Of a stretch of DNA of 64,000 bases, positions 11,965 through 22,440 are shown in pieces (position 1 is the stretch's first letter; every line of letters starts with the position of its first letter). Below the pieces are notes generated by a model that worked only from the letters and a program-made list of their open reading frames with translations, made no database searches and was not told the DNA's origin. The translations under genes were made by a program, and so were the position numbers. Source of the stretch: Hofstenia miamia (Eukaryota > Xenacoelomorpha > Acoela); NCBI GenBank assembly GCA_004352715.1, contig SCFE01000008.1, forward strand, positions 2,070,400 through 2,134,399, read 5' to 3'.

Positions 11965-12175
11965 GAGTAGTCCCCAATGCTGATTTGAGGGCAGGGAGAC
12001 AAAAAGACACAATGCCTCTCCCACTGGAGATCTGCACTGCTGATTTGAGGGCAAGCAGAGAACCAGTGAGCATCCCAGAGATCTGCACTGCCAATTTGAG
12101 GGCATGCAGAGAACTGGTGAAAAGCAGCTCAACTTTCCCTCCAGTCCACCTTGCTGATTTGAGGGCAGTGTGACT
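11965..12175 (+). repeat. Four tandem copies of a ~57-bp unit with core GCTGATTTGAGGGCA
   Basis: The core word occurs at about 11978, 12040, 12092 and 12152. Between copies the words GATCTGCACTG and AGAGAACC-GTGA recur. Two looser matches lie at 8395 (GCCAACTTGAGGGCA, in the gypsy linker) and 12293 (GCTGATTCAAGGGCC). The repeat is GC-richer than its surroundings and is translated in some frames as a periodic peptide; I do not regard it as a gene. Confidence 0.7.
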
Positions 12176-12299
12176 ATTGGAGTTCCAGGGGAAGGTGAAA
12201 GTGGGTGAAGAACTGTGTGTATATGAAAGCAATTCAAGGCTGATGTATCAATGGAACCTACTGCTGGTCAATTGCTGAAAGCGTCAACTGTGAGCTGAT

Positions 12300-13204
12300 T
12301 CAAGGGCCAATCAGTGGAAACCATCAGCATGGACTCACTGGATGGTGAGCCACGCACCAGTAAACCACTACGGATTACACAGCTACACACCCCCTCTGAA
12401 AGCACATCAGAAAGAACAGTGTGCTCAAAAGAAAGAGAAAAAAGGATGTTGAAAATAGAAGGGGAAACCCTGCACCCCTACTTCATGGGAACATTGAAAA
12501 TGAGAAATAACTCATACCAAAAGCTGTCACCAGGAACAAAAAGTCATATATGAAGGATAGTGAAAACAGAGGGCAGCAATTTACCCATAGTACTAGACAC
12601 GCAGAAAGACTGATGGTCAATACAATAATAAGCTATCAAAGAAAACTTGACAAGAAGGTAGAAAGACCATACATGTGCAGCATGGTTCATGTCACTTTTG
12701 ACGAAAAGTTCACATTGGAAACAGCCCAAGGAATTATGGCATACATTGAACAAATTGCATGAATACTGGAGATTAATATCAACAAAGATAACCTAATGAT
12801 TATACACATTTTGAAAGAGAAAGAATACAACAAAAATCTGGAAAAACAGTTAGACCAAACATTAAGAATGGCAAGAGTGCAGGGCATAAGAATAGTGATC
12901 ATTGGGAGAACCACATTCAAAGAACTACCACCATTCCTGGGTGAGTTACAAATACAAGTAGAAAACGTGTTCCTATGGGAGAAAATAATGACGGAGTCAA
13001 AGGTCATGGAATTGATTCACCTAGATTTGCAAATTGATTACTGGGTAGCCTATTGCAGATTGAGGGTAGATCCATGTATACAAACAAATAAAAACTATAG
13101 AGATGATGACAGATGCAGAGGGCGTAGAGAAAGCAAATATGCTATTCATCAAGTGTAGCCTCACACAAAGACAAGAACATATAAAGAGGATACAGGAGAT
13201 ATGG
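12300..13204 (+). pseudogene. A-rich decayed reading frame, probably retroelement-derived
   Basis: Open pieces at 12314-12553, 12550-12762 and 12796-13158 have the same A-rich coding-strand composition as the gypsy pol upstream and run in the same direction. Visible phrases include ETLHPYFMGTLKMRNNSYQ, DEKFTLETAQGIMAYIEQ and LDQTLRMARVQGIRIVI. No protease, zinc knuckle or envelope motif is identifiable. Position after pol suggests either a third ORF of the same element or the 5' region of another one. The function is unknown. Confidence 0.4.
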
Positions 13205-13570
13205 NNNGTGAAGGAAGATAATGCAGGGGTGGCAAGTGGCGATGACTCAATGTGCGGCGAGCTTTCTTCAATCGTAATATTTCCACAAAACGACGTGTTG
13301 AGGGATGAATCTAAGTATTGCTCTAGACGCAACTTTTTCGAATCAATATTATCTTTACCACAAATTATATAAAAATATATAAGAAAACACAAATACTAAA
13401 TAACTTCAAGAGGTTTCGAAATTTTTCTTATTTCTAAATACATACTGACTTGAGAGAATATAATTGTACAAATTAATAATGGTATGACTTGATTAATTCT
13501 GTATTATAAAATTCTAATAGATAGAATGCGTTCAACCAAACTGAAATTGACAATAAAATTAAATGTCCTA

Positions 13571-14188
13571 AATTAAATTGAATTCAAAAAGAAATGCAAA
13601 AGTGAATTAGAACCGAGAATTTTCACAGAAGACAACATATTAGTCCTTGATGCTTTCGAATACAGTACGCATCATAGGCGCCATTTACATTTCATATTTT
13701 TTAGTGATTCCATATGAAAATTAACACATTGACTGCCATCTCAGAACATGCCGTGTATTACCAGGGAGCCAGAGCGTTTTGTCATAAATTACCTCTGAAT
13801 ATAAGGTTGAACACAGCTTGACATAAACTGCATGTACTNGTTGCTGCTTTTCGCCAACTTGAATACTTTCTGCACATCAATCTAAAATACACTAAAATTA
13901 AATCTGCTGAATTAAATTGAATTCAAAAAGGAATGCAAAAGTGAATTAAAACTGAGAATTTTCACAGAAGACAACATATTAGTCCTTGACGCTTTCAAAT
14001 ACAGTACGCATCATAGGCGCCATTTACATTTCATATTTTTTAGAGATTCCATATGAAAATTCTTAAAGTATTAACACATTGACTGCCATCTCGGAACATG
14101 CCGTGTATTACCAGGGAGCCAAAGCGTTTTGTCATAAAATACCTCTGAATATACCGTTGAACACAGCTTGACATAAGCTGCACGCATT
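13571..14188 (+). repeat. Direct duplication around a single n (13839)
   Basis: Copy 1 (about 13571-13838) and copy 2 (about 13910-14188) share more than 260 bases beginning AATTAAATTGAATTCAAAAA. A few substitutions separate them, and TCTTAAAGTA is present before TTAACACATT only in copy 2. The first copy stops at the n. This is the same pattern as at 21879 and 39213, where two overlapping contigs appear to have been joined without merging. Confidence 0.75.
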
Positions 14189-14310
14189 GTGACGCCGTGT
14201 CATAAGCCAATCAGGCTAGTTTGTACATGCACGCCATATTGCACTGCACTCAATGCAATAACATAGGGCGTGCCAGACGCCGGCGTCTGACATGGCAGTC
14301 AATGTGTTAA
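14071..14310. mobile_element. piggyBac-type MITE with TTAA ends
   Basis: The element starts TTAACACATTGACTGCCAT and ends ATGGCAGTCAATGTGTTAA, giving 15-bp terminal inverted repeats inside TTAA duplications, 240 bp in total. TTAA target sites and a TTGACTGCCA-type end are typical of piggyBac-derived non-autonomous elements (family knowledge). There is no coding capacity. Near the 3' end is a perfect 16-bp palindrome CAGACGCCGGCGTCTG. A truncated second copy of its left end starts at 13721 inside the duplicated segment. Confidence 0.8.
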
Positions 14311-14500
14311 TGAGGCATAAAATTAATCAACGTTTATGTCTGAACATATTGATATGTTATGAAATCACTCCCAAAATGTGTGTTCTAGTTATTTCAGTTT
14401 TGAGTATTAGATAAATAATAGATACGCATTTCAATAAATACAGAATTATTTAAAAAATTAACAAAAAATTAATGTGACTAAGACAGGTTGAGACGGAACC

Positions 14501-16150
14501 GTGGTTAACAACAAAGAAAATTATAAAAAGGAAAATAGTGGACACCAACGAGATCGCAAACCAATGAAAAGCAGAAATATACAACAAACGCTAGAACAAG
14601 ATATGAAAAGGTATGAAAAAGAGAGCCCTCACTGTACATTTGTGAAAATAATAAAGAGCGCAGAGATGATGCGAAGGGGAGGAATAACGAAACCTGTCAA
14701 AGTCTGTGAAATGATAACCAAGCCACAAAAAGAGATTCTGGAAGAGGAAGAACTATTAACATCAACGCAATTAATATTATCCCCAAAGACACAACAACAG
14801 ATCAACAGAATAAATATAGAGAAATGCGAAGCCTCCACACCAGAACATACAATGGAATGGATCAACACAGACGATGAAAGATTCTTGGTTGAAATAAAAA
14901 TAACTAAGTAGAAGGGGGAAATTTGCTTCAGAAACTATCAGTACGTAAAGGAAGAACAAACAGTTGCAACAATGAAATTGATGTTCACAGAGGCATTCAC
15001 GAAAACCGAACTAGAAGAGATGTTAAAACCATGCAATCAGTTGGCGGTGGATGTAGAATGCATTACATCGAAGCTGGAAGTGAACGAGAAAATTCAGGTG
15101 AGAATGAGCAGAAGAGGCCTAACACAAATCTTCTGGGAGACATTGAAAGAAAGTAAGATGAACTACCCAGCCACAATTGGACTGGCAACAGTGCCAACAA
15201 CGTCAGAAGACTACAAAGAAATAGCGCGACAAATAAAAACAAAAATCCTCATCTGTACTCCACCACAGACAGTCTCAATCCCGATGGTACTCCCAAGGTG
15301 GAGGATACCTAAGAACGTAAAAATCGCAAAAACCTTTCTGCATGAATATAAAACTTATGTGAATACAAAAGAAGGAGCAAAAGCAATAGTCAAGAGAGAT
15401 GATTATAAAAAGGAAATGGAAATACTGCTCAATAATGAGAATAAGGAAAGGGTATATGTTGAAGGAGAAATAACTTCTTATCAACTATACACTCAAGGAA
15501 AACCAATACACAAGCAATTAAAAGAACTGTGAGATGAAATAGATAAATGACAAAGGTGATTATGCTGTTTTCAGGAGTGAATGATGTAGTCTGCCTGGAC
15601 TTATGGGATAAAAAATACCAGTTCTATGATGTCACAAAATGAGTAGAAATAGTGACAATGATGAGATTAAATAAGAACAATCCAATAACAATAATGGAAG
15701 AAGAGGTGAGGGAGAACATAAGCTTCTTCTATAAGGATGTGGCAAGTACAAAGGAGCCTCAGGAAATTCTTTACATTTTTCTATCCAAACACAACAATAT
15801 GTGAAGAAATGGCACACACAAGTAGAGCAGATGCACAAATGACGTTAATGATAGTGATAAAAGGCATCCATCTATATAAAAAGTTCTATGAGATTTTCTC
15901 AGGAAAAAAAATGAACTCAGAGAGATCACACTGATATCAGAAAATATCAAAGAGGCAAAATTCTTATGATACCACAGTATGGTGACAACAGAAAGAGAGG
16001 CAGTACTGAAAGTAACTAAACAACCTGAATTCGCAACTACAAGCTGGAGTGATCCCCAAGCAGAAATGACAATTAAAAAAGCTGATGAATTGGTCCACAG
16101 AGAACAAGCTGTACTAAAAATAATGAAAGCTGAGGAGGGCATGTAGCATA
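14501..16150 (+). pseudogene. Long A-rich decayed ORF region, unrecognised
   Basis: Consecutive plus-strand pieces (14501-14911, 14972-15532, then fragments to about 16145) are lysine/glutamate-rich and continue one another across stops and shifts. Phrases seen are KESPHCTFVKIIKSAEMM, TKTELEEMLKPCNQLAVDVE, YKEIARQIKTKILICTPPQT, VPMVLPRWRIP-like text near 15285, and ADELVHREQAVLKIMKAEE near 16080. Composition matches the gypsy pol at 8-11 kb. I see no zinc knuckle, protease, transmembrane segment or signal peptide. It is probably the gag or an accessory ORF of a retroelement, but this is inference. Confidence 0.4.
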
Positions 16151-16208
16151 ATCCAAAGCATAATGCTGCTAAGAAGAGAAGATCAGATGATTAGTCAATA
16201 TTAAGATC

Positions 16209-16570
16209 AAATTATGTTTATTGATTAAAAAACAATTTAAGGTTAATTATCACATTATCTTTGCAAATGCAACTAAGTATTAAAATAGCAAANNNNNNNN
16301 NNNNNNNNNNNNNNNNNNNNNNNNNNNNNNNNNNNNNNNNNNNNNNNNNNNNNNNNNNNNNNNNNNNNNNNNNNNNNNNNNNNNNNNNNNNNNNNNNNNN
16401 NNNNNNNNNNNNNNNNNNNNNNNNNNNNNNNNNNNNNNNNNNNNNNNNNNNNNNNNNNNNNNNNNNNNNNNNNNNNNNNNNNNNNNNAATTATGATTATT
16501 GATTAAAAAACAATTTAAGTTTAATTATCACATTATCTTTGTAAATGCAACTAAGTATTAAAATAGCAAA
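16209..16570 (+). repeat. Direct repeat flanking a 195-N gap
   Basis: AATTATGTTTATTGATTAAA... to AAATAGCAAA (16209-16292) is repeated at 16488-16570 with one or two changes, on either side of N 16293-16487. It is probably the same locus reached from two contigs. Confidence 0.75.
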
Positions 16571-18780
16571 TTAGTACTTGTCGTCGAACAGTTTGACCAA
16601 ATAAAGGGGGCGAATTCACTTCCATTATGTTTAGCCATTTTTGGCAGATGATCTAAATTTGAATTTCGAATGACAGGTACTTTTTGAAGTTAACTATAAA
16701 TACGCTAGAAATCAATTTGGAAATTGATGAAGTAAATTCTTCGAAAATCTTATATTTAGATTTTATTTCAGTTTGCTTGTTTATAAATCATATCAAGCTA
16801 AATGGTAGTAGTGGTTTGGGCACATATCGGTAGTGACTCAAGGGTCCTTGATCCAAACCATGAACCTGCATTTAAGTTAGGTATATGAATAGGAGTTTTT
16901 CCCCGTTTAGCTGACTATCGATTCTTTCATTTACATGTATCTAAAAATTGATATCAGTAAAAGGGCTGGATAGCCTACCATAGGTTTTACATATTTTATA
17001 TTATAGACTTAGGTGACCTATAATAGACCGATAAAGAGACCGAGCATGTATTGTTATTTAAATGTAAGGTAGGAAGCTGCAAGTTATTATGTAATTTATT
17101 TTAATTAAATTAACTAAAGCCAATAGTTTTGGTAATGGCCAAATTAATACTTATTAAGCAGCTAGTGACAGTGCAAGGTTGCGAAGTATCATAAATACAC
17201 GTTACAAATTGAGTTTAAGTCAGTTACAAACAGCATCGAGAGCTGCACTGAGTTAAGATAGGGAACACATAAGAACGTCGTTGAGCTGAGACTTGGAACT
17301 ACTCGATCGACGATGGAGGCACATGTGGATTGATTCAGAGATCGGAGTCGGCCAGAAGCTGTAGCCAGATCACGGAGCAGAACTGCGATGGCAGTATACC
17401 TAAACAGTATCGAGTTACTCTAGTTAAGTAAAGGTTAATGAAATGTATCTGATATCGGAGTAAAGAGTTAACATAAGTACATCCCTACCCGCATATAATG
17501 AGGAACAATAATTTAAAAGAATGATTTAATCTCCATTAACGCTTGGTAGCGGATGCTACAGTGGAGACCCTCGAAACATGTATACATAAAATATTCTACA
17601 ATGAATAGTTTAAGCACACTTTTTACACTATGTATATATATATATATATAAGCAATCGCTTGGCAGTTAGAAATACCAACAGCTTCTTGTTTTGGTTCAA
17701 AAACATTGAAGGATTTTGTTGGGCAAATTCGAGGACATTTATAAAATTGCTTTGTAGTAAAAAGAATGATTTTTGTCAGTACCATTTAAAAACGATCAAA
17801 AAATGAAAAATATCTTGAAGTTGAAACAATAGTCGCAAAAAAGCGTCAAAACTAAATCAGGGGAAAAAGTTTTAGGAATGATGATCGATTATAATGTCAA
17901 CGTGATTACAAACTCTCAGGAACAAAGAAAGTTTCTCTTCTACATGATTAGTGAGTTCAATGCCAGTCAATAAGCTTAAAAATGAAAATGAACATTGTAC
18001 ACAGATTATCCTTAATCACCTTCACTAAGCTTTAGCCTCTTAAGATATTATAATTACATTTTATTTTACATTGTTTTAATATTCTATCTCATGCGTTCTT
18101 TGCTATACTCAAGGTAACAAGGTTACAGAATTTATTGGTGCAGTCATAAATTTATGTATATTCACTTTTTAGTAAGAACGCAGAAACTAATGCAATTAAC
18201 ATCTATTTGTTCATAATATAAAATCTACGGCTTACTGGAAATTGAAAAATCAAAATATTGTCAAATATTATTTATTAAACGCGTTGAATGCAGTTCATTC
18301 TTGAATTACGTTGTAAACATATATTTCATATAAATTTTGAAAATTATATCCGAAGAACTCCTTTATATATTATGTAAAGATAACATATGCAGGTTTTTAA
18401 ATTCTCACATTGGTAATGCTTACAAATTAATCGCTTTTTCACAAATTAGAGTATTTAGTGCTGTAATCTTTTGCTAGATACAAAAGTAAAACGATTTCCA
18501 ATAATAATTAGCACATTAAATTCTGAGAAGAAAAGATCGAGCAATAAATATATTTTTCAGCAAAATAGGTCATTTTTCATAGAAATTCAACAAATGTCAA
18601 AGATATTAGCTCAATATAATAAAATTTCATTATACTAAGATGTCAATATATTTACTATAGCGATATTCTAATGTAGGAGTTGGTTATGATGAAATACATT
18701 TCAAGCTCATATGGCAAAAGTTTCTTGAGTTACACTATATGTTTATACTAGTAAATGGTACTTTGTTAAATTTTTTGAAG
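16571..18780. other. Non-coding stretch with segments repeated at 24.6-25.7 kb
   Basis: No gene seen. Block X (about 16874-16935, word TTAGGTATATGAATAGGAG) is matched by about 25653-25710, and block Y (about 18250-18470) by about 24590-24780. A short (TA)n tract is at 17632-17651. Confidence 0.5.
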
Positions 18781-18799
18781 CATCTAACTTTCATTTTAG

Positions 18800-18915
18800 A
18801 GACCTCTGAAGATGTGAAGATAAGGTATTCAGAGCAATTAGACACATTTCCTGGAAGATCACTTCCCAGGAAGTTCAAAATCAATGTGATGTTAGATAAC
18901 ACTCCACTTATATAA
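18800..18915 (+). CDS. Possible terminal exon of an unrecognised plus-strand gene
   Basis: A good acceptor (CTTTCATTTTAG, ending 18799) opens a frame of two bases plus 37 codons: SEDVKIRYSEQLDTF, then PGRSLPRKFKINVM and a stop at 18913-18915. The residue mix is protein-like. A donor-like AAG/GTATTC at about 18824 would cut the exon short in phase 2, which is the phase required by the acceptor at 21052. The two could therefore be joined, but nothing proves it. No domain recognised. Confidence 0.3.
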
Positions 18916-19269
18916 CAATGTTTTTCATCATATTCATATTATTTCAATCTTCTTCAAGTTCAGCATCCTCTAGAATCCTAAGAGCCTTCAAGTTTTCTGA
19001 ACGTTTATCTTAAGATTTTTCAATCGAATTTTAATCGTTTATATCTACTAATTACATATATTGCATTAATAAATTTAAACTAAATTTAATTAATTAAATT
19101 CGCAAATATCGTTCCCATATGATTGCTAAGTCCTTTTTTATTTAATTTAGAACTCATTTCTGAAGATTTTACGTTTTTATTGAAAATAAGATATTAAGAT
19201 TTAAAATGGATTATCTTAATCAATTAGGGCTTGTGCTGATGTACCCAAATTTCTTCACCAGCTCCATTC

Positions 19270-20060
19270 AAATAATTCAGAAATTCCTCACAATAGAATC
19301 CAAGGCAATTCACTAATAAAGCTAGCACGTTACTCTGTTGTTTAACTAGCCAATGTTTGTGAAGCAGTACATTCTGGTTTGCAGCAACAGTCTCTTCCGT
19401 TTTTCACTGCGACTTTTCCTATACCATCCGGAAAGAACAGTTTGGATTTTTGGAAAAAATATTGATGTACATGCACATTTTGGTAAAAAGACTGAAGAAA
19501 TGTTTCTGTTATTTCATTGAATTTAATAAAAAAATTCTGGTATATTTAATAAAATATGTTGGCGGAACAATCTTGAAATAATATAAATTATATTTGAGGT
19601 GTTTGTTTAGTTAACAGTTATAGATTTGTGATTGATTTATTAATACACATTTTTCCAAACATGTTTCATGAGTGATATTCAGAATTAAAACATTGAGATG
19701 GTTCAAACACTCCAAACATTTTCTTTCCCACATGGAGCACAGAACCATAATAAGGAATTTTTAATAATTGTGAGTGACTTTTACCATCATAAAGGAATTT
19801 GTAATAATTGTGAGTGACTTTTATCATCATGTTCTTTCTTAAGGACTCTAAAATCACAAAATAGAAGAGAATTGTCCACTTTCAAATATCTAGTCTTTAG
19901 AAATTGTAGCATATGGGTACAATGAAATTCAAAAACAATATATTTATGAACAATATGAAAACTGAAATACAATTACAATAACAAATCTCTACGGAATAGG
20001 CAAAGTGAACATCCTGCTTACCCTCAGGTGTTGCAAATTTTATAAATATTGTTATTGTAC
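19270..20060. repeat. Block Z and a ~45-bp tandem repeat
   Basis: About 19270-19460 resembles 24795-25020 (shared words TAATAAAGCTA-CA, GCAGCAACAGTC and CTTGGATTTT), a diverged paralogous segment. At about 19757-19830 the unit AAGGAATTT-TAATAATTG followed by TGAGTGACTTTTA-CATCAT is present twice in tandem. No gene seen. Confidence 0.5.
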
Positions 20061-20475
20061 TTAATTATGAAATTCATTTAGATTGCGATTTTCTGTTTCA
20101 ACAGCTTCAGCAATCGTTGGATTTTAACAGTCTCATCTGCAATGTTCAAATAATTGTATAAAGTTCATTTCTGTTCTCTTCAATGTACTGCTTCTAGCTT
20201 GCTATTTATCATCTATTTGCTAAAGATTTACCTTTTTGCCAAGCTGTGCATGTACATCAATATTCTTAAAAAATGCAAATTTATTTCAAAAACTCCAAAC
20301 TGTTCTATCATACGGTTTAGGGAAAGTCGCAAGGAATAAATGGAAGGTAATTTTGGCGCAAACCAGAGTTTTGTGTGCAGTGCTTCACAAACATAAGCCT
20401 GTCGCTGTATTTCAATTACAGCAGTATACTGCTTCTGGTGGATATTTATTAAAAACATATGCTAGCTTTTTTACC

Positions 20476-20570
20476 GAATTACATTGAATTATATTTTTAG
20501 GGAGTTTCTAGGGCATCTAAATGAATTACATTGAATTATATTTTTAGGGAGTTTCTAGGGCATCTAAATG
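20476..20570 (+). repeat. Perfect tandem duplication of ~47 bp
   Basis: GAATTACATTGAATTATATT and the following bases to CATCTAAATG occur twice back to back. No other content is recognisable between 20060 and 21050 apart from a C-rich tract (CCCCACCCCCACCC) near 20840. Confidence 0.8.
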
Positions 20571-21051
20571 TAGGTCTTGATGTGAAACGCAAGTGAAGTT
20601 AAAATGAATCTATTAGAAATTTCTGTACATCAGCACGCCGTATTAGATTAAAGTAATCAATTTTAAAATTTAATATATCATTTTTTTATACCTGAAATCT
20701 TCAGAATTGAGTTAACAATTTATCTTACTAAAAATAGGCTTTAACAATATTACTGTAGTTAGTCCACTTTAATGATTTAATTTTTTTTGAAAAACTATAA
20801 GAAAAACTTTCAGAAAACTTAAATTGCAATAAGCCATAACCCCACCCCCACCCATGTTCTCTACACCTATCCAATTGTAATCCATGCTTATAAAAGTTTA
20901 GAGCATTTGATTTCTCATGAATAGATGTAGGAGTGAATTTTTTTGTATATCGACCTTTATTGGTGGGTTGTAAGTAATATTCGAAAAATTAGAAAAATTT
21001 AAAAAGGAATTGACACTACACTTAAATTTTTTTAATCGCTTATGATTTCAG

Positions 21052-21256
21052 AGTCCCAGACTTGAGGGCATTAGATTATATATTGAGCAAAATTTCAAGA
21101 AAATTGCATATGTGGAAATCATTGCTAATGACTAAAATGACGTATAAGTGGAAAACAGATTTAGTTAAAGTTCGCACAAAGGCGTCATCTAAGTACAAAA
21201 AGCTTCCAATCAATTTGGAAAAATTCTATCAATTAAAACAACCTAATCTGTAAAAT
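21052..21256 (+). CDS. Putative 3'-terminal exon, basic protein, unrecognised
   Basis: A strong acceptor (CGCTTATGATTTCAG, ending 21051) is followed by one base and 67 open codons to a stop at 21254-21256. The peptide is lysine-rich and includes VPDLRALDYILSKIS, WKSLLMTKMTYKWK and KYKKLPINLEKFY. The amino-acid mix and the acceptor make a real exon plausible. Its upstream partner is unknown; the phase-2 donor near 18824 would fit. It ends about 300 bp before the promoter of the cysteine-knot gene. The acceptor phase and the first residues resemble the exon-like ORF at 23419. Confidence 0.35.
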
Positions 21257-21552
21257 ATAAAAAATGCTATAATTCTTTAGTTCAGAGTTTTCATTAATTG
21301 AATTTCTGAAAATGATTTGAATATCGAATTTTTGAATTAATATTATATACATTTACATGAGAATTGTTCACGTGGCATCTACCAAACATAAACATGTAAG
21401 TTCGATTTATAGGACCGTTGCTAAGTATTCATGGTTGATGTCCTGATTTCTTAAATCAAAGCATTAATTTGAAGACTTTATGGATGAAACATTTGCTGTT
21501 GGAAAGTCTGGACCATGTCCAAGCAGTTTTAGATTTATTGCTTGAAGAGACA

Positions 21553-21594
21553 TATAAAGCATTGCAATTTTCTTAAGAGCAATTCCATTCAGTT
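21553..21594 (+). promoter_or_regulatory. TATA box and initiator of the cysteine-knot gene
   Basis: TATAAA at 21553-21558 is followed by TCAGTT at 21589-21594, which matches the arthropod initiator type (TCAGT). The spacing of about 35 bases is close to usual. The 31-bp tandem duplication repeats the initiator at about 21620. The same pair occurs at 22153-22158 and 22189-22194 in the second copy. Confidence 0.5.
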
Positions 21595-21640
21595 TTCTCA
21601 ATAATTCACATGATTCCATTCAGTTTTCTCAATAATTCAC

Positions 21641-21814
21641 ATGATGAGATTTGGAAACACTTCAATGTTGAACGTAATCATTCTTCTCTTCATATTGATA
21701 ATCAAGTTTGATGAAGCATGTAAACACTATTCTGATCATTGCGATGCAGATGAAGATTGCTGTGATGCTTTGCACTGCATAGGCAGATTTTCTGAAACGA
21801 CGTCTTGCCGTTGA
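21641..21814 (+). CDS. Secreted ICK (knottin-type) cysteine-rich peptide, copy 1
   Basis: An intact reading frame runs from ATG ATG at 21641 (58 codons including stop), with a likelier inner start at ATG 21665 (49 residues). The N-terminus is a clear signal peptide (MLNVIILLFILIIKFDEA). Cleavage after DEA would release a mature peptide of about 31 residues starting at Cys. Counting from the inner Met, cysteines are at 19, 26, 32, 33, 38 and 48, giving C-x6-C-x5-CC-x4-C-x9-C, the inhibitor cystine knot pattern shared by arachnid and insect toxins and by some antimicrobial and ion-channel-binding peptides. The region between the first cysteines is acidic (DADEDCC). No propeptide or intron is evident, unlike many spider toxin precursors. 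Function (venom, defence, signalling) cannot be told from the sequence. Confidence 0.75.
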   Translation: MMRFGNTSMLNVIILLFILIIKFDEACKHYSDHCDADEDCCDALHCIGRFSETTSCR

Positions 21815-22209
21815 ACGTAACAGTGACTTTATAATATCAATTAAACTTATTTTTTTCAGAAAACAATTAAGCAAATTTNGTTCAGAGTTCTCATTAATTG
21901 AATTTCTGAAAATGATTTGAATATCGAATTTTTGAATTAATATTATATACATTTACATGAGAATTGTTCACGTGGCATCTACCAAACATAAACATGTAAG
22001 TTCGATTTATAGGACCGTTGCTAAGTATTCATGGTTGATGTCCTGATTTCTTAAATCAAAGCATTAATTTGAAGACTTTATGGATGAAACATTTGCTGTT
22101 GGAAAGTCTGGACCATGTCCAAGCAGTTTTAGATTTATTGCTTGAAGAGACATATAAAGCATTGCAATTTTCTTAAGAGCAATTCCATTCAGTTTTCTCA
22201 ATAATTCAC

Positions 22210-22383
22210 ATGATGAGATTTGGAAACACTTCAATGTTGAACGTAATCATTCTTCTCTTCATATTGATAATCAAGTTTGATGAAGCATGTAAACACTATT
22301 CTGATCATTGCGATGCAGATGAAGATTGCTGTGATGCTTTGCACTGCATAGGCAGATTTTCTGAAACGACGTCTTGCCGTTGA
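22210..22383 (+). CDS. Secreted ICK (knottin-type) peptide, copy 2
   Basis: Same protein as at 21641-21814, residue for residue, with inner ATG at 22234, stop at 22381-22383, and the same TATA/initiator pair upstream. In this copy the 31-bp leader unit is single, so the 5' leader would be only about 20-45 bases. The absence of even silent changes in the coding part, with a lone n between the copies, argues that this is the other allele or an assembly duplicate rather than a paralogue. Confidence 0.7.
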   Translation: MMRFGNTSMLNVIILLFILIIKFDEACKHYSDHCDADEDCCDALHCIGRFSETTSCR

Positions 22384-22440
22384 ACGTAACAGTGACTTTA
22401 TAATATCAATTAAACTTATTTTTTTCAGAAAACAATTAAG

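Larger units (their letters stand above)
21281..22440 (+). repeat. ~600-bp direct duplication joined by a single n (21879)
   Basis: Bases 21281-21878 and 21880-22440 are essentially identical. The main difference is that GATTCCATTCAGTTTTCTCA (with the rest of a 31-bp unit) is doubled only in the first copy, at 21583-21645. The lone n at the junction and the near-identity suggest two alleles or overlapping contigs of one locus. A very recent tandem duplication remains possible. Confidence 0.85.

Noticed and set aside
12000-12170. CRISPR-like spacing of the GCTGATTTGAGGGCA repeats
   Set aside because: Only four diverged units with related, not unique, spacers, in a eukaryotic retroelement context and without cas genes.
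11589-12237. Overlapping minus-strand ORFs across the tandem repeat
   Set aside because: Periodic translation of the repeat unit; base composition and direction disagree with the element's coding strand.
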